Assembly: GCA_030704615.1 (NCBI GenBank)
Contig: CM060732.1
Coordinates: 62,231,053 to 62,291,052 of the forward strand
From: Takakia lepidozioides
Taxonomy: Eukaryota > Streptophyta > Takakiopsida > Takakiales > Takakiaceae
Length of the DNA stretch: 60,000 nt
Direction of reading: 5' to 3'
Below, one piece after another: positions 55,848 to 60,000 of this stretch. Under the pieces are notes generated by a model. It searched no databases. It was given only the letters and a program-made list of their open reading frames with translations, and was not told the origin of the DNA. Every line of letters starts with the position of its first letter. Position 1 is the first letter of the stretch. The translations under genes were made by a program, and so were the position numbers.

Positions 55848-57840
55848 ATGGGTTTAGAATACTTCGAGGAATCCCACGTCCCAGAGCAAAGAGTGGTGGG
55901 CGGGGTGCCCTTTCCGGTAGTGCTGCAGCCGAGCGCCGGACAGGCTGACTCGAAGCGTCTGGTGGAGGAAATTACAAGAAGGAAGGCCTGGTTGGAGCAG
56001 GAGCTTGAGCGCAGTGGTGCGCTCCTGCTGCGGGGTTTTTCTGTGAATACCGCTGCTGATTTCGATTCAGTGGTGAAGGCCTTTGATTATGCAGAGCTTC
56101 CCTACGTGGGTGGGGCCGCACCCCGCACGAACGTTGTCGGCCGGGTCTTCACCTCGAATGAATCCCCTCCGGATCAGAAGATCCCCTTTCATCACGAAAT
56201 GGCTCAGGTGCTTACCTGCTCATCTCTGTTCTTCATCTCGCAATCCCATTTTGAAACAAAACACTTGTCCTCTGTCCACTATTATATACTCTGACGCTGA
56301 GTATGCTCGTTTAGCTGACAATGCTGAATATTTCAGCTTCATTGCTGGCAGAGAGGATGTCTGTCTAAATTCAAATCTCGCTACGCAGTTTTTTCTTGCT
56401 TTGTTCTAATGACTCCTCCACCTGATTCCCATTTGTTTCGCCATTGCCATGGTTGTCTCTGTTACTTAGGATGCATTGCAATTTTCAGATATTACAGTCA
56501 GCTCGTAGACTAAAGCTGAACTTCGAATTCCGTGTAATCACATATGCCGAGAACGTAGCTGAGTGCGGCCTAACTAATTCCGATTGCTTCGTCCGGTGCC
56601 CACTATATTGATCTGTAACAAGCAAGGAGGCAAGGTTTTTAACCAAGTTGGGATTACACTCACAATTCTTTATCTTCGACTTCTATCATCAGAGAAGATC
56701 AAAGGGGACCCTCCTCCAAGTCTTAATCTCATTTCTCCTCTTCTACATTACATGCAGCTTGCACATACCCTTTTGGTGGTAAAGACAGACAGAATGACAG
56801 TTGGACTCCTGTTTTTGGGGACCAAATCAGGTGCCAGAATATCCAAAGAGAGTTTTTTTTTTTTGTGAAGTAGAACCAGCAGAAGGAGGGGAGACACCAA
56901 TTCTCTTGAGCCACTTGGTATATGAGAGGATGGCCAAGGAATGGCCGGAGTTTGTGCAGCAGTTAGAGGAACACGGACTATTGTACACTCGCATTTTAGG
57001 TGAAGGAGATGACCCTTCCTCTCCAATTGGCCGTGGCTGGCAATCAACATTCTTGACCAAAGATCGCACTGAAGCTGAAAAAAGTTTTACCCCCTATCTC
57101 AATTGCATCATTCTGAATACACTCTGCGCTTGAGCCTAGTTCTTCTGCTTATTCTTTTACTCTTTCTTTGCTTTCCACCTACCATAGCCAGACACCTAGG
57201 CATTACATAGGCAGGTGGTTTAGGTGTTTCCTAGTCAGCATTGAAGGCTAGTGCACTGCAATTGTGGGAAGAGCATGACAGTGGATCGACCAGTTGGTAT
57301 TAAATGGTGGGAGTATGATTTGTATATTCTGCGGAAAATACAGTTTCTTTATCATCCATCGCCAAGGAGCTGTAATGGTGTTCCGAAATAGGAAGGAGAG
57401 TGAAGACATTTCTAAGGATTGCACTTTAAAGTTTTTGCTTGAAACCTCCCAAATATGAACTGTTTTCTGGGAATAGGGCGGCAAAGCTGGGTATGCGGCT
57501 GGAGTGGCTTTTGGAAGGAGGTGTGAAGACAGTCTCAGGTCCTATTCCTGCAATCAAAATTGATGAAGTGCGGCAGCGTCAAGTGTGGTTCAACAGCATG
57601 GTGGCAGCCTACACCGGGTGGAAGGATGCTCGCAATGACCCAGTGAAAGCAGTTACCTTGGGAGACGGCAGTCAGCTGCCGAAAGAGGTAGTTATGGCAT
57701 GCCTTAACATTTTGACTGAGGAGAGTGTGGCAATCCCCTGGAAAAATGGTGATGTGCTTATCCTGGACAACATCGCAGTACAACATGCTCGGCGGCCATT
57801 CCAACCCCCTCGTCGTGTGCTGGCCTCTCTCACAAAATAG
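55848..57840 (+). CDS. Clavaminate-synthase-like TauD/TfdA-family dioxygenase (At3g21360 type)
   Basis: Predicted Fe(II)/2-oxoglutarate dioxygenase, very similar throughout to Arabidopsis At3g21360, whose physiological substrate is unknown. Exon 1 55848-56207 (120 codons: SGALLLRGFSVNTAADFD, LPYVGGAAPRTNVVGRVF, QKIPFHHEMAQ), exon 2 56831-57083 (PEYPKRVFFFCEVEPAEGGE, DPSSPIGRGWQSTFLTKD), exon 3 57477-57840 (RLEWLLEGGVKTVSGPIPAI, VWFNSMVAAYTGW, QHARRPFQPPRRVLASLTK). Iron ligands H115 and E117 (HHE) and the distal His of NIAVQHARRP are present, as is the 2OG-binding Arg region. Total 977 nt, one short of a multiple of three: the exon 2 end (A6 run, 57078-57083) and the exon 3 start miss phase by one base, while exon content is otherwise complete (about 325 aa; family about 330). 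A single-base error is more likely than a dead gene. Confidence 0.93.
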
Positions 57841-58440
57841 TCACTTTAGTGCAAGTTTGACTGCATGAAGATAATTTTCCCAAACTTGCACCTTTGATTC
57901 TCATGCTGCGGATAAAATATGGCAATGTTTTTCCAGGACCTTCTTAACTTTGTTTCAAATCATTGTTGGCGTCTCATTTAGTACCTGAGTGCCAGGGTGT
58001 GAGGAGCCTTGCTGAATGCAATGGCTCAAGGCAATTGATGGTCAAGCTCCTCAAAGACGGAGAGCGAACGCGTGTATGTATATATGCATATATAGCCATT
58101 TAAGATTGTAGGGCTACTGGAGATACTGATAGCATGGCAGCCAAAGGTGGGCTTTTGAAAGGTCAAGGATTGCATGCAAGAAGAAACTTGTAAGGTATTT
58201 TTGTTTGTGAGTATGAAGTGCATACTGTTTTTTCAACTGAACAATGTATCCATGTACCTGTGATATAGATAGCAATGCCGTCCAGCCTCTCTTATTTGAG
58301 GCAAAATTAGCCTTGCTACTTTTGTTTCTGCAAATTAACACAGGAAACAGAACTCAGAGAATTTTCCTGTTAACAATGAAGAGGAGCCACGACATGCATG
58401 TGATAACCTATTGAACCTCCGAATGTCATCTCCCTTTTTA
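57841..58440. other. 3' flank of dioxygenase gene
   Basis: 600 bases with no recognisable gene or repeat; includes a TATATGCATATATAG stretch at 58080-58094. Confidence 0.3.
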
Positions 58441-59716
58441 AAAACCGTGACTAGGGTAGCTTGTGCCGTTGGCCCAAGTGCATCGGCTGCACTTGCCGGG
58501 TCCCCGCGGTTTGAACGTTACAAAACAAAACAAAACAAAACAAACTAACTAACTAACTACCTTGCTTCATATATTGAAAAGATCAATTTTATTTTTTCCA
58601 TGAATTTATTGAGTAGTAATATATCCAATCATTGTTCCAGATAAACTGACTTTGCTATTTTTCACAAATTTCCAGCAACCAAAAGTACTTGAAATTTCAT
58701 ATCTCCCACACCGCAGGTCCAAAAATTATGAGACCAAGTCGGTGCACCCCTCCTCATTGAGGGCTTTCCAAAGGTTCCAAACCCCCGGGGGTTGTGTCCT
58801 ACGATTTGGGAGATCTCAACGCTATAAAAAAAACAAACAAACATATTACCTTGCTTCATATATTGACTAGGGTAGCCTCTCCCGTTGGCCCAAATGTCCA
58901 GTGTCATCTAAGTCCCAGTGCAATCCCCCATGTATCCAAATGCATCTCCTATGTCGAGGCCAATGTGTGAGAAATCAATATACTAAAATGAAGTTAGATG
59001 TTTGTTTAGTTACAAAGAATGTGTGGTACATGAATGAACTAATGTTTAAAGAATATTGTAGACATGAACAAAATGAGCAACAATGTAGTGGAATTTGGTG
59101 ATAGAGTTAGAAGTTTATATTAATACTTCATATATACAATCAATATATGAAGCTGGACATTTTGTTGGCTCTCTTGTATAGAGAGACTTTGCATCATGTT
59201 GAAGTCAATGGACAAAATGTGGTCAAAGGACCTTACACCGCGTCAAGGCTCCTATTGGTGTGCTATGCTAAGTCATGCCCCTCACTCTTAACTTTGGGAG
59301 ATTTGGAATTTCAAGTGTTTTTGGTCACAGGAAATTCATGAAAAGAAAATTGAAAAGTGGGAAAGTGGGCTTTCCTGCTCCTCGACATAGGAGACGCACT
59401 TGGTTACATGGGAGATTGCACTTAGACTTAGATGACATTGGACACTTGGGCCAACGGCATAGGCTACCAACACATATTTTTAAGTACTTTTGGTCGCTGG
59501 AAATTAGTGCTGGAGCTATGATTGGCCCTTCATTTGTCTTTTGTGCACGTGGACATAAATGTAAATTGGGCTTTTTTAAAATTTTGGCTTTCACAATATT
59601 GTTTGTAGTATCGTTGAGATCTCCCAAACTGCGGGGCCTCTGGCCACGATTTTAGTACCGTTGGAAAGCCCTCGATGAATAGCGGTGCACCGACTTGGTC
59701 TCAAAAAATTTGGACT

Positions 59717-59755
<39 letters not shown>

Positions 59756-60000
59756 ATATATGGAATATCAGGTACTTTTGGTCGCTGGAGATTCATGAAA
59801 AACTAGGGTAGCCTGTGCCGTTTGCCCAAGTGTCCAGTGTCATCTAAGTCCAGTGCAATCCCCTATGTATCCAAGTGCGTCTCCTATGTCGAGGCCCAAA
59901 TGCGAGCTTTAGGGTAGCATGTGCCGTTGGGCCAAGTGTCCAGTGTCATCTATGTCCAAGTGCAATCCCCGGAGACCCCACTATTTGGGAGATCTAGGGT
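58441..60000. repeat. Second block of P/Q repeat mosaic
   Basis: Same modules as 50945-53975. Minus-strand P at about 58510-58830 (with AACAAAACAAAACAAAACAA start) and minus-strand Q at 58870-58980; plus-strand P remnants at 59290-59345, 59480-59530 and 59605-59800; Q at 59380-59475 (plus) and 59805-59990 (minus). The run 58980-59270 between them is unique AT-rich sequence. It runs off the right edge. Confidence 0.85.
59719..59754. repeat. 36-nt poly-G run within a P module
   Basis: G36 replaces the short variable spacer between 'TTTGGACTT' and 'TATATGGAATATCA' that in other P copies reads about 12-25 mixed bases (such as CCTGCGTTGTGGGAG). This suggests expansion or assembly filling at that spot. 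Confidence 0.9.

Overview
This is a nuclear segment of a streptophyte (green-lineage plant or charophyte alga). The clearest genes are plant-type: UTP25/NOF1, a DUF674 protein and a clavaminate-synthase-like dioxygenase. They are split by many GT-AG introns, telo-box motifs lie upstream of two transcription units, and most of the sequence is degenerate mobile DNA. The low gene density and large repeat-filled introns would suit a large charophyte genome such as Chara. That assignment is an inference, not something read directly.

Layout. 1-1187 (-): 5' part of a DUF674 gene that runs off the left edge. 2000-15398 (+): a complete 24-exon UTP25 gene whose exons I could join in phase (786 codons), with introns carrying 3' ends of a LINE family with ATTTC-type tails. 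16022-16451: a MITE-like insertion flanked by long direct repeats. 16662-21538 (+): a complete 6-exon gene (1078 codons) for a conserved but unrecognised protein that looks plastid- or envelope-related. 21770-22733 (-): a coding-like segment made of three degenerate tandem repeats. 22.7-26.1 kb: nothing identifiable. 26.1-32.4 kb: three dispersed PPR-gene fragments and a decayed MULE transposase (copy A). 33.5-40.6 kb (-): exons of a beta-class amino-methyltransferase-like gene, with an array of short hairpins inside the span. 41.9-43.5 and 45.0-48.3 kb (+): MULE copies B and C, separated by a second hairpin array; copy C is split by a 730-bp solo LTR with a 5-bp target duplication. 49.3-50.66 kb (+): a second, better preserved methyltransferase-like gene. 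50.9-54.0 and 58.4-60.0 kb: a mosaic of two short repeat modules in both orientations. 54.68-55.25 (-) and 55.85-57.84 (+): a divergent pair, an RRM protein with an apparent frameshift and a TauD-type dioxygenase.

How it fits together. Ordinary housekeeping genes sit at the edges (UTP25 in ribosome biogenesis, the dioxygenase and the RRM protein). The middle is accessory: three MULE copies with a GCM1/WRKY- or FLYWCH-like zinc finger, a DDE core and a SWIM finger, each broken in a different way, interleaved with two related methyltransferase-like genes. Around them are several unrelated sets of 7-9 bp perfect palindromes that all enclose exactly 4-nt loops, some with the same GTGG/CCAC loop on different stems. 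These palindrome arrays and the amino-methyltransferase-like family are the strongest candidates for something undescribed.
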